From Clostridiales bacterium (lineage in GTDB: Bacteria; Bacillota; Clostridia; Oscillospirales; CAG-382), in assembly GCA_003452915.1 (NCBI GenBank), contig DMMZ01000023.1, positions 24,628 to 31,264 on the forward strand: a DNA stretch of 6,637 nucleotides, written 5' to 3'. Shown here piece after piece: positions 1 through 4,718 of the stretch. The notes beneath the pieces were generated by a model. That model did not search any database, was not told where the DNA came from, and was given only the letters and a program-made list of their open reading frames with translations. Both the position numbers and the translations under genes were made by a program. The stretch's first letter is position 1. Each line of letters opens with the position of its first letter.

Positions 1-55
1 TTACAGTAGCTTTGACTTTATCCATTTTTGGATAAATCTTTTTTAATTTTTTCAT
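1..55 (-). CDS. possible 5' end of a minus-strand gene, cut by window edge
   Basis: An open frame starts with ATG at 55 and runs off the left edge; the 18 visible residues begin MKKLKKIYPKMDKVKATV. It is too short to identify. A second ATG at 65 in another frame has the better Shine-Dalgarno (AGGA about 5 nt upstream) but stops after 15 codons at 18, giving MNINEKIKKDLSKNG. Either the downstream ATG is the real start, with a poorly placed ribosome site, or the upstream frame is a short leader or a gene broken by a frameshift. The visible sequence cannot decide, and it may not be coding at all. Confidence 0.2.
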   Translation of the reverse strand, partial: MKKLKKIYPKMDKVKATV

Positions 56-88
56 TGATATTCATTGATTTCCTGTGAAATAGAAAAG

Positions 89-117
89 GCCGCCTATTTG
101 ATTTATTAACAGACGGC
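89..117 (-). other. hairpin followed by a T-rich run on the minus strand
   Basis: Read on the minus strand, GCCGTCT and AGGCGGC form a 7-bp stem with one T-G wobble and a 15-nt loop, followed by CTTTTCTATTT. It could be a weak leftward terminator or a leader hairpin in front of the possible gene at the left edge. No leftward gene is visible upstream of it, so a leader role fits the layout slightly better. A perfect tandem pair of the 8-mer ACGGCAAA (113-128) overlaps its right arm. Confidence 0.22.
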
Positions 118-175
118 AAAACGGCAAAACCTATATCTGGCCTATTTAAATATACTAAATACCATTTACAATGCA

Positions 176-191
176 TAAATATTAATATTTA
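176..191. repeat. 16-bp perfect palindrome upstream of the surface protein promoter
   Basis: TAAATATTAATATTTA is a perfect dyad centred at 183/184, ending 21 bp before the -35 box at 213. Its position suits an operator or upstream AT-rich element, but such palindromes are common by chance in DNA this AT-rich. The 9-mer AATGCATAA occurs just beside it (170-178) and again over the predicted transcription start (242-250). Confidence 0.3.
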
Positions 192-212
192 AAAAAAATG
201 TTAATATACCTA

Positions 213-241
213 TTGACATTTTTTTCATATAGTAATAAAAT
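213..241 (+). promoter_or_regulatory. sigma-A promoter of the surface protein gene
   Basis: The -35 box is TTGACA (213-218, all six consensus bases). A 17-bp spacer follows, then the -10 box TAAAAT (236-241, five of six). The expected start near 248 gives a 5' leader of about 57 nt ending in AAGGAG at 292-297, seven nt before the ATG at 305. Box quality, spacing and placement agree, so this is the best-supported promoter in the window. Confidence 0.8.
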
Positions 242-304
242 AATGCATAAGGTTTAATGCCTAATATTTGGAAAATTAAAAAATAAATTTTAAGGAGCAG
301 AGTC

Positions 305-1105
305 ATGAAAAAAGTTTTAGTATTTCTTTTGGTAGCAGTTCTTATCATTCCCTGTTTTTCGCTATTCACAAGTGCGGCTGACCTTACTAATGTCGCAGAA
401 CTTAAGCCCTACACTACAGATATCGGTACCGGTACTCCCGGATATGGTATGCCTGCTGAAGGAGAAGATCAAAATGGAGGTTATGGTGATGGTATTGATG
501 GTGTACGCCAGCGTTTAACTGATGGTGTTATAGGAGGAGGAGCAGACGGCGGCGGATACGGTATAATTGGTGCTCAGTCGACTACACAAGCAATTTATGT
601 TATAGATTTGGGCAGCGTTGTTAACGGCATATTAAAGTTAAATATGGATATGTACAGTAACTCTGGATGGGGTATCGGTGATGGAATCAGCGTAGAATAT
701 GCTTTATCAACCGACGGAACAACATATACTACTGTAGGAACAGTTCTTATTGCAGATGCTGTTGACAAGTCAGCAGAAGGTTGGACTGCTTATGATTATA
801 TTCTTGAGCTTTCCTCCGCTAAATCTGCAAGATATGTAAAAATGACAGCAACAGCAACCAATTATGTTTGGAGTACTGAAATGCAGGTATTTGCTGACGA
901 AACAATAGTAGCTGAATCAGAAGCTGAGTCTACAGATGAATCAGTAGCTGAATCAGTAGCTGAGTCTACTGCTGCAAGCACAGATGACACAAGCAGCGTT
1001 GCTGAAACTGGTGATGATAGCCAAAGTTACATTATATACGCTGGTATAATAGTTATATCTGCTTTATGTGTTATAGCTGTTGCGAGAAAGCGTATTGCTC
1101 AGTAA
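305..1105 (+). CDS. secreted, surface-anchored protein with a discoidin-like (F5/8 type C) domain
   Basis: This 266-residue protein is built as an exported surface protein. Residues 1-25 form a signal peptide: MKK, a hydrophobic core to about 21, and a likely signal peptidase I cut near SAA/D. Residues 26-198 resemble an F5/8 type C (discoidin-like) fold, with NVAELKPYT near the start, RLTDG (70-74), DLGS (101-104), VEYALSTDGTTYTTVG, and ARYVKMTATATNYVW before EMQVF. Such domains usually bind glycans or other surface ligands; the ligand here is unknown. A glycine-rich stretch (41-90) looks like loop insertions. Residues 199-234 are a Ser/Glu/Ala/Thr stalk. The end is AETGD (233-237), a hydrophobic helix (about 242-260) and the tail RKRIAQ. 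This layout matches LPXTG-type sorting signals, but the motif is degenerate (no Leu-Pro), so simple membrane anchoring is also possible. The start is set by AAGGAG seven nt upstream. It appears monocistronic, with its own promoter and terminator. Confidence 0.85.
   Translation: MKKVLVFLLVAVLIIPCFSLFTSAADLTNVAELKPYTTDIGTGTPGYGMPAEGEDQNGGYGDGIDGVRQRLTDGVIGGGADGGGYGIIGAQSTTQAIYVIDLGSVVNGILKLNMDMYSNSGWGIGDGISVEYALSTDGTTYTTVGTVLIADAVDKSAEGWTAYDYILELSSAKSARYVKMTATATNYVWSTEMQVFADETIVAESEAESTDESVAESVAESTAASTDDTSSVAETGDDSQSYIIYAGIIVISALCVIAVARKRIAQ
911..970 (+). repeat. in-frame tandem repeats coding the Ser/Glu-rich stalk
   Basis: A 12-bp unit, GAATCAGTAGCT, occurs twice in perfect tandem (938-949 and 950-961), flanked by degenerate copies such as GAATCAGAAGCT and GAGTCTAC. 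The repeats code the acidic ESxAES / ESVAES stalk next to the membrane anchor. Being in frame and a multiple of three, they could change stalk length by slippage without breaking the reading frame. Confidence 0.7.
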
Positions 1106-1121
1106 TTAAATAAATAATAAA

Positions 1122-1158
1122 TACAAAAAAATCTTTCTTTACGGAAGATTTTTTGTAT
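1122..1158 (+). terminator. hairpin terminator after the surface protein gene
   Basis: TACAAAAAAATCTT (1122-1135) pairs with AAGATTTTTTGTA (1145-1157), with one bulged A. A T-G and a C-G pair extend the stem inward and leave the loop TTTAC. The right arm supplies a T run and the left arm an A run, so it may work in both directions. It starts 16 nt after the stop codon. Confidence 0.7.
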
Positions 1159-1180
1159 ATTAATAAAATATATTTTCAAT

Positions 1181-1267
1181 TATAATCAATTGAAGAGAGG
1201 TGTAACAATGCTTTTAAAGTAATCTATAACCAATAATAAATTTCATTGTCCGATATTTTTAACGGAC
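1181..1267 (+). other. promoter-like box, strong ribosome site, four-codon ORF and hairpin in series
   Basis: The stretch 1159-1507 has no convincing gene. It begins with a perfect -10 box TATAAT (1181-1186) that lacks a clear -35. AGAGAGGTG (1195-1203) then lies about 4 nt before ATG at 1208, which opens only four codons (M-L-L-K) before TAA at 1220-1222. A GTCCG/CGGAC hairpin with a 10-nt loop (1248-1267) follows, with a broken T-rich run after it. It may be a leader-peptide-and-hairpin unit, a small RNA, or the remains of a lost gene. TCCGA (1249-1253) can also pair with TCGGA (1280-1284), which would exclude the first hairpin. Confidence 0.3.
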
Positions 1268-1291
1268 TTTGATTTGTTGTCGGAATTTGGA

Positions 1292-1397
1292 TTACTAAAC
1301 CAAATTATTTGGTTAGCATTAGTAACGTTAATATTATGTCCAAAATGGATATTTATATCTTCATGAAAAAATATTAACATAATACTCCATTTTTGAC
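1292..1397. repeat. cluster of inverted repeats in the coat gene upstream region
   Basis: TTACTAA (1292-1298) is complementary to TTAGTAA (1319-1325), enclosing the perfect inner stem ACCAAAT / ATTTGGT (1299-1305 and 1307-1313) plus a 5-nt bulge. Directly after it, GTTAATATT (1327-1335) pairs perfectly with AATATTAAC (1370-1378). A competing pairing joins roughly 1338-1356 with 1378-1397 (GTCCAAAATGGA against TCCATTTTTGAC, with a bulge). A 13-codon frame from 1336 to 1377 lies inside but has no ribosome site. It could be a leader RNA, a small RNA or a degraded mobile element. Confidence 0.35.
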
Positions 1398-1468
1398 GAT
1401 GAATTAATCAATAGAATCTGTGATTAGATTACAAAACGTTTTTTATAAATATTTTTTTACCAATTACA

Positions 1469-1498
1469 GGAATAAAAATAACAAAATTATACAGACTA
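1469..1498 (+). promoter_or_regulatory. possible forespore (sigma-G/F type) promoter of the coat gene
   Basis: GGAATA (1469-1474), a 17-bp spacer and CAGACTA (1492-1498) differ by one base in each box from the Bacillus sigma-G-type pattern TGAATA - 17/18 bp - CATACTA. A sporulation promoter suits a coat protein gene. Against it, transcription would start near 1505, right at the Shine-Dalgarno, leaving a leader of only about 15 nt. Many coat genes also use the mother-cell factors sigma-E or sigma-K. No good sigma-A promoter was found in this interval. Confidence 0.28.
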
Positions 1499-1519
1499 TT
1501 CCTTGAGGTGAATAAAAAT

Positions 1520-1993
1520 ATGCAGTTATCACAAAAGGAAACTTTACTCTTAAAAGATTTAAAGGAGCAAGAACAGATTTGTATTGAAAAATACAACCAT
1601 TATGCTTCTGAAGCAAAAGACGGACAACTAAAAGGAATGTTGACGAACATTGCCAAGGTTGAACAAAAACACTATGACACCGTAACTCAAATCATGAACG
1701 GAACAGTACCAACTACCCAATCAGGTGGAGGAAATCAACAACAGCAACAAACACCACCAACCTTTACCCCTACCTATAAAGCAGGTATAAATGATCAAAA
1801 CAAACAAAAGGACAGTTATCTCTGTATTGATCTATTGTCTACAGAAAAGCATGTTTCATCCTTGTACAATACAGCGATATTTGAATTTAAGGATGCTAAT
1901 GTAAGACAAGTTTTGAATCATATTCAAAAAGAAGAACAACAGCATGGTGAACAAATATTCGAATATATGAATCAAAACGGAATGTACGGCTAA
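1520..1993 (+). CDS. CotF-type spore coat protein with ferritin-like fold
   Basis: The 157-residue protein resembles spore coat proteins of the Coat F family, small helical proteins deposited on the spore surface. It is two similar helical halves joined by a Gln/Pro-rich linker (about 66-85, with five Gln in a row). Each half keeps a ferritin-like pattern at the same spacing: Glu18 with Glu48-x-x-His51, and Glu109 with Glu139-x-x-His142. It may therefore bind metal as well as build structure; that is inference. The start is ATG at 1520 because GAGGTG (1505-1510) sits 9 nt before it. An in-frame GTG at 1508 is rejected, as it lies inside that ribosome site. A sporulation-type promoter may lie just upstream. 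The stop is followed four nt later by repeat copy A. Confidence 0.82.
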   Translation: MQLSQKETLLLKDLKEQEQICIEKYNHYASEAKDGQLKGMLTNIAKVEQKHYDTVTQIMNGTVPTTQSGGGNQQQQQTPPTFTPTYKAGINDQNKQKDSYLCIDLLSTEKHVSSLYNTAIFEFKDANVRQVLNHIQKEEQQHGEQIFEYMNQNGMYG

Positions 1994-1996
1994 ATT

Positions 1997-2086
1997 GCCG
2001 ACACAAATAAAGATAAATTTCATGTGTTAATTTGTCGGCATTAGAAAAATGCTTCGCATTTTCATAATGTTTACGATATAATGAAG
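1997..2086 (+). repeat. palindromic intergenic element, copy A, with promoter-like end
   Basis: The element has two hairpins. The outer one pairs GCCGACACAAAT (1997-2008, two bases bulged) with ATTTGTCGGC (2030-2039). The second is the palindrome AAAATGC-TTC-GCATTTT (2046-2062). A perfect -10 box TATAAT follows at 2077-2082, with a weak -35, TTCGCA (2053-2058), 18 bp upstream and inside the palindrome. The 74-nt part 1997-2070 matches the minus-strand copy at 5486-5559 without gaps; over the last 34 nt only one base differs. Downstream of the coat gene, the first hairpin may also work as an imperfect 3' end. Confidence 0.7.
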
Positions 2087-2113
2087 TAGAAACCGATTAA
2101 TCAACTTTAGTCT

Positions 2114-2163
2114 GCACTAAAAAAAATGCTTAGTATTTTCACAATGTTTATGCTATAATAAAG
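2114..2163 (+). repeat. palindromic intergenic element, copy C (diverged), with extended -10 promoter
   Basis: From AAAATGC (2123) to AAAG (2163), this copy matches copy A (2046-2086) at 35 of 41 positions by my count, with identical spacing from palindrome to -10 box. The stem survives as AAAATGC-TTA-GTATTTT, with a G-T wobble replacing a G-C pair. The promoter-like end is TGCTATAAT (2151-2159), an extended -10. The -35 position (TTAGTA, 2130-2135) is poor. Similarity continues leftward (GCACTA against GCATTA). Tandem copies A and C give the threonine aldolase gene two candidate promoters. Confidence 0.6.
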
Positions 2164-2198
2164 CCGATATACGGAATTAGCCGTTTGTCGGCTTTTTT
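2160..2198 (+). terminator. intrinsic terminator or attenuator before the threonine aldolase gene
   Basis: AAAGCCGA (2160-2167) pairs with TCGGCTTT (2187-2194), with an inner stem ACGG/CCGT around the loop AATTAG, and the T run continues to 2197. This is the most canonical terminator in the window. It lies after both -10 boxes (2077-2082 and 2154-2159) and only about 8 nt before the ribosome site at 2206-2211. It could end transcripts from the coat gene, attenuate a leader started at 2089, or, for transcripts starting near 2166, form a 5' stabilising hairpin. Confidence 0.6.
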
Positions 2199-2220
2199 CT
2201 ATTTGAAGGAGAACATATTA

Positions 2221-3258
2221 ATGATTAGATTTGAAAGTGATTATACCGAAGGAACACATCCCGAAATAATAAAAAAGTTAGCAGAAACAAACCTTGAACA
2301 AACTATCGGTTATGGCGAAGATGAATATTGTGACAACGCTAGTAAAATTATTAAGCACTTATGTAATAACGATGTTGACATATACTTTTTAGTTGGCGGC
2401 ACTCAAGCAAATACAACAATAATCTGTTCTGCTCTAAGACCGTATCAAGGCGTAATATCTGCTGACACAGGACATATAAATGTACATGAAACAGGGGCAA
2501 TTGAAGCAACAGGACATAAAATTTTATCTATTCCATCGCTCGATGGTAAGATAATTGCAAGTCAGATTGAGGTGCTTTGTAACATACATTTTAATGATAC
2601 CGGCAGAGAACACGCTGTGCAGCCGGGCATGGTTTATATTTCCAACCCTACCGAAAACGGTACAATATATAAGTATTCCGAGCTTAAGAAAATAAACGAA
2701 GTTTGTAAAAAATACAGTTTATATCTATTTTTGGATGGCGCAAGACTTGGTTATGGTTTAATGGCATCAGAAAACGACTTAACTTTAGAAAATATTACAG
2801 AATTATGTGACGTATTTTATATTGGCGGAACAAAGGTTGGAGCTTTATTTGGTGAAGCTGTTGTAATTAAAAATGAAAATATAAAGAAAGATTTTCGCTA
2901 TAACATAAAGCAACACGGTGGAATGCTGGCAAAAGGCAGACTGTTGGGTATTCAGTTCGAAACACTTTTTAAGGACAATTTGTATTTTAAGATTTCTTTA
3001 CACGCAATAAAACTTGCAAATATGCTAAGAGAAGCGTTTAATAAAGCCGGATTTGATTTTCTTTATAATTCACCGACTAATCAACTCTTCCCTATTATTG
3101 AAGATAAAATACTTGATAAACTATCAAAAAAATACACCTTTAGTTATTGGAAAAGAATTGATGAAAACCACAGTGCAGTCCGTTTTTGCACAAGCTGGGC
3201 AACTAAGGAAACAGACGTTTTGGCTTTAATAAATGATATAAATAAAACAATATTATAA
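2221..3258 (+). CDS. ltaE: low-specificity L-threonine aldolase (PLP-dependent, beta-eliminating lyase family)
   Basis: The 345-residue cytoplasmic enzyme belongs to the aromatic amino acid beta-eliminating lyase / threonine aldolase family (fold type I PLP). Members cleave threonine or allo-threonine to glycine and acetaldehyde. Visible hallmarks: GGTQAN (59-64) in the cofactor phosphate region; TGHINVHETGA (83-93), with a His that can stack on PLP; LDGARLGYG (171-179), with Asp172 for the pyridine nitrogen and Arg175; and GGTKVGALFGE (202-212), with Lys205 as the predicted Schiff-base lysine. Arg321 in AVRFCTSWAT is the likely substrate-carboxylate arginine. Length is normal and no key residue is missing. 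ATG at 2221 is chosen because AAGGAG (2206-2211) lies 9 nt upstream; an in-frame TTG at 2185 lies inside the terminator hairpin. Two promoter-like modules and that hairpin precede it. The exact substrate (threonine, phenylserine or another beta-hydroxy amino acid) cannot be told from sequence. Confidence 0.88.
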   Translation: MIRFESDYTEGTHPEIIKKLAETNLEQTIGYGEDEYCDNASKIIKHLCNNDVDIYFLVGGTQANTTIICSALRPYQGVISADTGHINVHETGAIEATGHKILSIPSLDGKIIASQIEVLCNIHFNDTGREHAVQPGMVYISNPTENGTIYKYSELKKINEVCKKYSLYLFLDGARLGYGLMASENDLTLENITELCDVFYIGGTKVGALFGEAVVIKNENIKKDFRYNIKQHGGMLAKGRLLGIQFETLFKDNLYFKISLHAIKLANMLREAFNKAGFDFLYNSPTNQLFPIIEDKILDKLSKKYTFSYWKRIDENHSAVRFCTSWATKETDVLALINDINKTIL

Positions 3259-3305
3259 CGTATATTTAGACTTAATCAAGGCTATTCTATAAGCAGGGTG
3301 ATAAA

Positions 3306-3506
3306 ATGAAAAAAAAGTTTAACAACAAGTATAACGTATCATACGAGGATTCACTTAATGCTTTTAATGAAGTAGCTTCAAGCACTGATTGCACTGGTCT
3401 TGTTCAGACACCTCCGAATACCAGCTCTGAATCAAAATCATATACCGACATATATCGTATTCCAAGACCACGTGATTACAGAAGAGATCAAGATAAAAAA
3501 GTATAA
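3306..3506 (+). CDS. small protein of unknown function (66 residues)
   Basis: I do not recognise a characterised family. The protein is soluble and highly polar, with no signal peptide or membrane segment. It has a basic start (MKKKFNNKYN), an acidic-aromatic part (SYEDSLNAFNEV), a central SSTDCTGLVQTPPNT with the only cysteine (Cys30), then SYTDIYRIPRPRDYRR and a charged tail. The middle, a Ser/Thr-rich TDCTGL core followed by Pro residues, looks like a short conserved motif in a mostly disordered chain. ATG at 3306 follows AGGGTG (3295-3300) by five nt. It starts 47 nt after the threonine aldolase stop on the same strand and ends just before a strong hairpin, so the two genes probably share a transcript. 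A functional link is not shown. Confidence 0.65.
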   Translation: MKKKFNNKYNVSYEDSLNAFNEVASSTDCTGLVQTPPNTSSESKSYTDIYRIPRPRDYRRDQDKKV

Positions 3507-3518
3507 GTATTACAACAA

Positions 3519-3544
3519 ATCAGGCAGCATAAAAGCTGCCTGAT
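3519..3544. terminator. strong hairpin between convergent genes, probably a bidirectional terminator
   Basis: ATCAGGCAGC (3519-3528) and GCTGCCTGAT (3535-3544) form a perfect 10-bp stem around the loop ATAAAA. It begins 12 nt after the stop of the 66-residue protein. The tail is modest on both sides: ATTTATG on the plus strand and TTGTTG on the minus strand. Its place between convergent transcription units supports a shared terminator role. Confidence 0.65.
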
Positions 3545-3554
3545 ATTTATGACC

Positions 3555-3669
3555 ATGCCTTTCCGTAGCGTTTACGCCTACCGAATCGTATGAAAGATGC
3601 ACTTTCATACGTTAGAGTTGTGCTGTTCCGTTGATATCCGTATTACTGAACCTTTTGCAGTAAAGGCAT
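3555..3669. other. candidate structured RNA or palindromic element in the convergent region
   Basis: The block is closed by ATGCCTTT (3555-3562) and AAAGGCAT (3662-3669). Inside are GTAGCG-TTTA-CGCCTAC (3565-3581, one bulge), a perfect 10-bp stem CGTATGAAAG / CTTTCATACG (3587-3611), and TTACTG / CAGTAA (3643-3663), whose last two bases compete with the closing stem. Nested stems inside a terminal inverted repeat look like a multi-branch RNA or a small palindromic mobile element, not coding DNA. Only very short frames occur in it. By eye it is less AT-rich than its flanks. The strand is not known. Confidence 0.4.
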
Positions 3670-3677
3670 AAAACCGT

Positions 3678-3701
3678 ATTTGAAAAATTTATTTTTCAAA
3701 T
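3678..3701 (-). terminator. AT-rich hairpin abutting the permease stop codon
   Basis: ATTTGAAAAA (3678-3687) and TTTTTCAAAT (3692-3701) are perfect inverted repeats around a 4-nt loop, ending one base before the permease stop codon (3702-3704). The stem has only two G-C pairs and no extra T tract, so it is a weak terminator at best. It may instead protect the mRNA 3' end ahead of the stronger hairpin at 3519-3544. Confidence 0.4.
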
Positions 3702-4718
3702 TTATATCGTTCTGTACTTTCTTACTGCAAGTAGGTTAGAAATAAACAAAATCACTATGAAAATTATCAAAGCAAAAATGTATGGAAAAATTTCAATAAA
3801 ATTACTGCCTTTTATCAAAACACCTTTTAAGCCCATACATCCATAATATAGCGGCATTATATGCGACAAATATGATAAATGATAAGGAAGTGTATCTACA
3901 GGAATTAAACCCGAAAAGAATATCTGTGGAACAATGATAATCGGAATAAATTGTACTACTTGAAATTCGCTTTTTGAAAGAACAGAGATAAGAATTCCAA
4001 GCATGACCGCAATAATTGCTATTAAAAGCATTATTACCGTTGCGATCCACCATTGACCGACAAATTGCATTTTAAGTACAAACTTAGAAAATAAAATCAT
4101 TAATGTACTCTGAATAACCGCAAAGAATCCAAAACCACATATATATCCGCATACTATAGAAATCGTTTTTACAGGTGTCCTCATTAATCTTTCCAAGGTA
4201 TCGGAAGTGCGTTCCCTGACAAACGAAATACCCGAAATAATGAAAATCATAAAAAATGACAATATACTTAATAATAAATAACCAAGCAAATCAAAAGTTG
4301 TTCCGTTGGAAGTGCCATAAACAAAGGAAATGTTTAACTTTCCTGCCGGATTGATCGATGAAATGGCATCTTTAACAGCATTAGTGACAGCTGACATTTT
4401 TACATTATCCATTTCAAGCATGGTGATATGTATACCATCACTGGCAAAATAAATAACTGCGTCGGCATCGCCGTTTTTAATATAGTCTTGGTCACTGTTC
4501 GTACTGTCTTTTTCTATAACCTTTACTATCTCTTGTTCACATAAAGCTTCTTTTATTTGTGGAGAAATATCATACACGGCAACTGTCGTAATATAACTGC
4601 TTTTCCCGAGTAATAAATACATTAAAGTAAGCAATAACAAAGGAACAACTAAAATAAGAGCAAGAGAGCGTTTGTCATGAAATATTTGCTTAATAATTCT
4701 ATTTACTATACTAACCAT
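3702..4718 (-). CDS. ABC-2 type transporter permease
   Basis: The 338-residue membrane protein is the permease half of an ABC-2 type exporter. It has one N-terminal membrane helix (about 18-38), a large extracytoplasmic domain (about 39-142) and five further helices (about 143-167, 185-211, 224-248, 254-273, 308-332). This matches the ABC2_membrane_3 layout of drug, peptide or lipid exporters. FVRERTSDTLERLMRTP (167-182) is the usual cytoplasmic segment that contacts the ATPase, and FFSGLIPVDTLP (268-278) is the usual motif before the last outer loop. ATG at 4718 is chosen: AAGGAGAGG (4726-4734) lies just upstream, while an in-frame TTG at 4781 would run deep into the ATPase gene. The gene overlaps the ATPase stop by 8 nt, so translation is probably coupled. 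No substrate can be assigned, since no regulator, kinase or biosynthetic gene is beside it. Confidence 0.88.
   Translation of the reverse strand: MVSIVNRIIKQIFHDKRSLALILVVPLLLLTLMYLLLGKSSYITTVAVYDISPQIKEALCEQEIVKVIEKDSTNSDQDYIKNGDADAVIYFASDGIHITMLEMDNVKMSAVTNAVKDAISSINPAGKLNISFVYGTSNGTTFDLLGYLLLSILSFFMIFIISGISFVRERTSDTLERLMRTPVKTISIVCGYICGFGFFAVIQSTLMILFSKFVLKMQFVGQWWIATVIMLLIAIIAVMLGILISVLSKSEFQVVQFIPIIIVPQIFFSGLIPVDTLPYHLSYLSHIMPLYYGCMGLKGVLIKGSNFIEIFPYIFALIIFIVILFISNLLAVRKYRTI

Noticed and set aside
166..369. Minus-strand open frame across the surface protein promoter and start
   Set aside because: It overlaps a near-consensus promoter and the well-supported start of the surface protein gene, and its product is low-complexity from AT-rich DNA.
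1336..1377. A 13-codon plus-strand frame within the inverted-repeat cluster
   Set aside because: There is no ribosome site, and its composition is explained by the inverted repeats around it.
1508..1519. GTG start four codons earlier for the coat protein
   Set aside because: The GTG is part of the GAGGTG ribosome site that serves the ATG at 1520.
1997..2163. CRISPR array or phage attachment site
   Set aside because: There are only two plus-strand copies of unequal conservation with no uniform spacers, and no cas gene or integrase is present.
2185..2220. TTG start twelve codons earlier for the threonine aldolase
   Set aside because: It lies inside the terminator hairpin, upstream of the AAGGAG that serves the ATG at 2221.
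3265..3293. TTTAGA - 17 bp - TATAAG as a private promoter of the 66-residue protein
   Set aside because: Transcription would start at or after the ribosome site, leaving almost no leader; co-transcription with the upstream gene is simpler.
3802..4053. Minus-strand frame inside the permease gene
   Set aside because: It is a different frame of the same strand, fully inside a clear membrane protein gene, with no recognisable features of its own.
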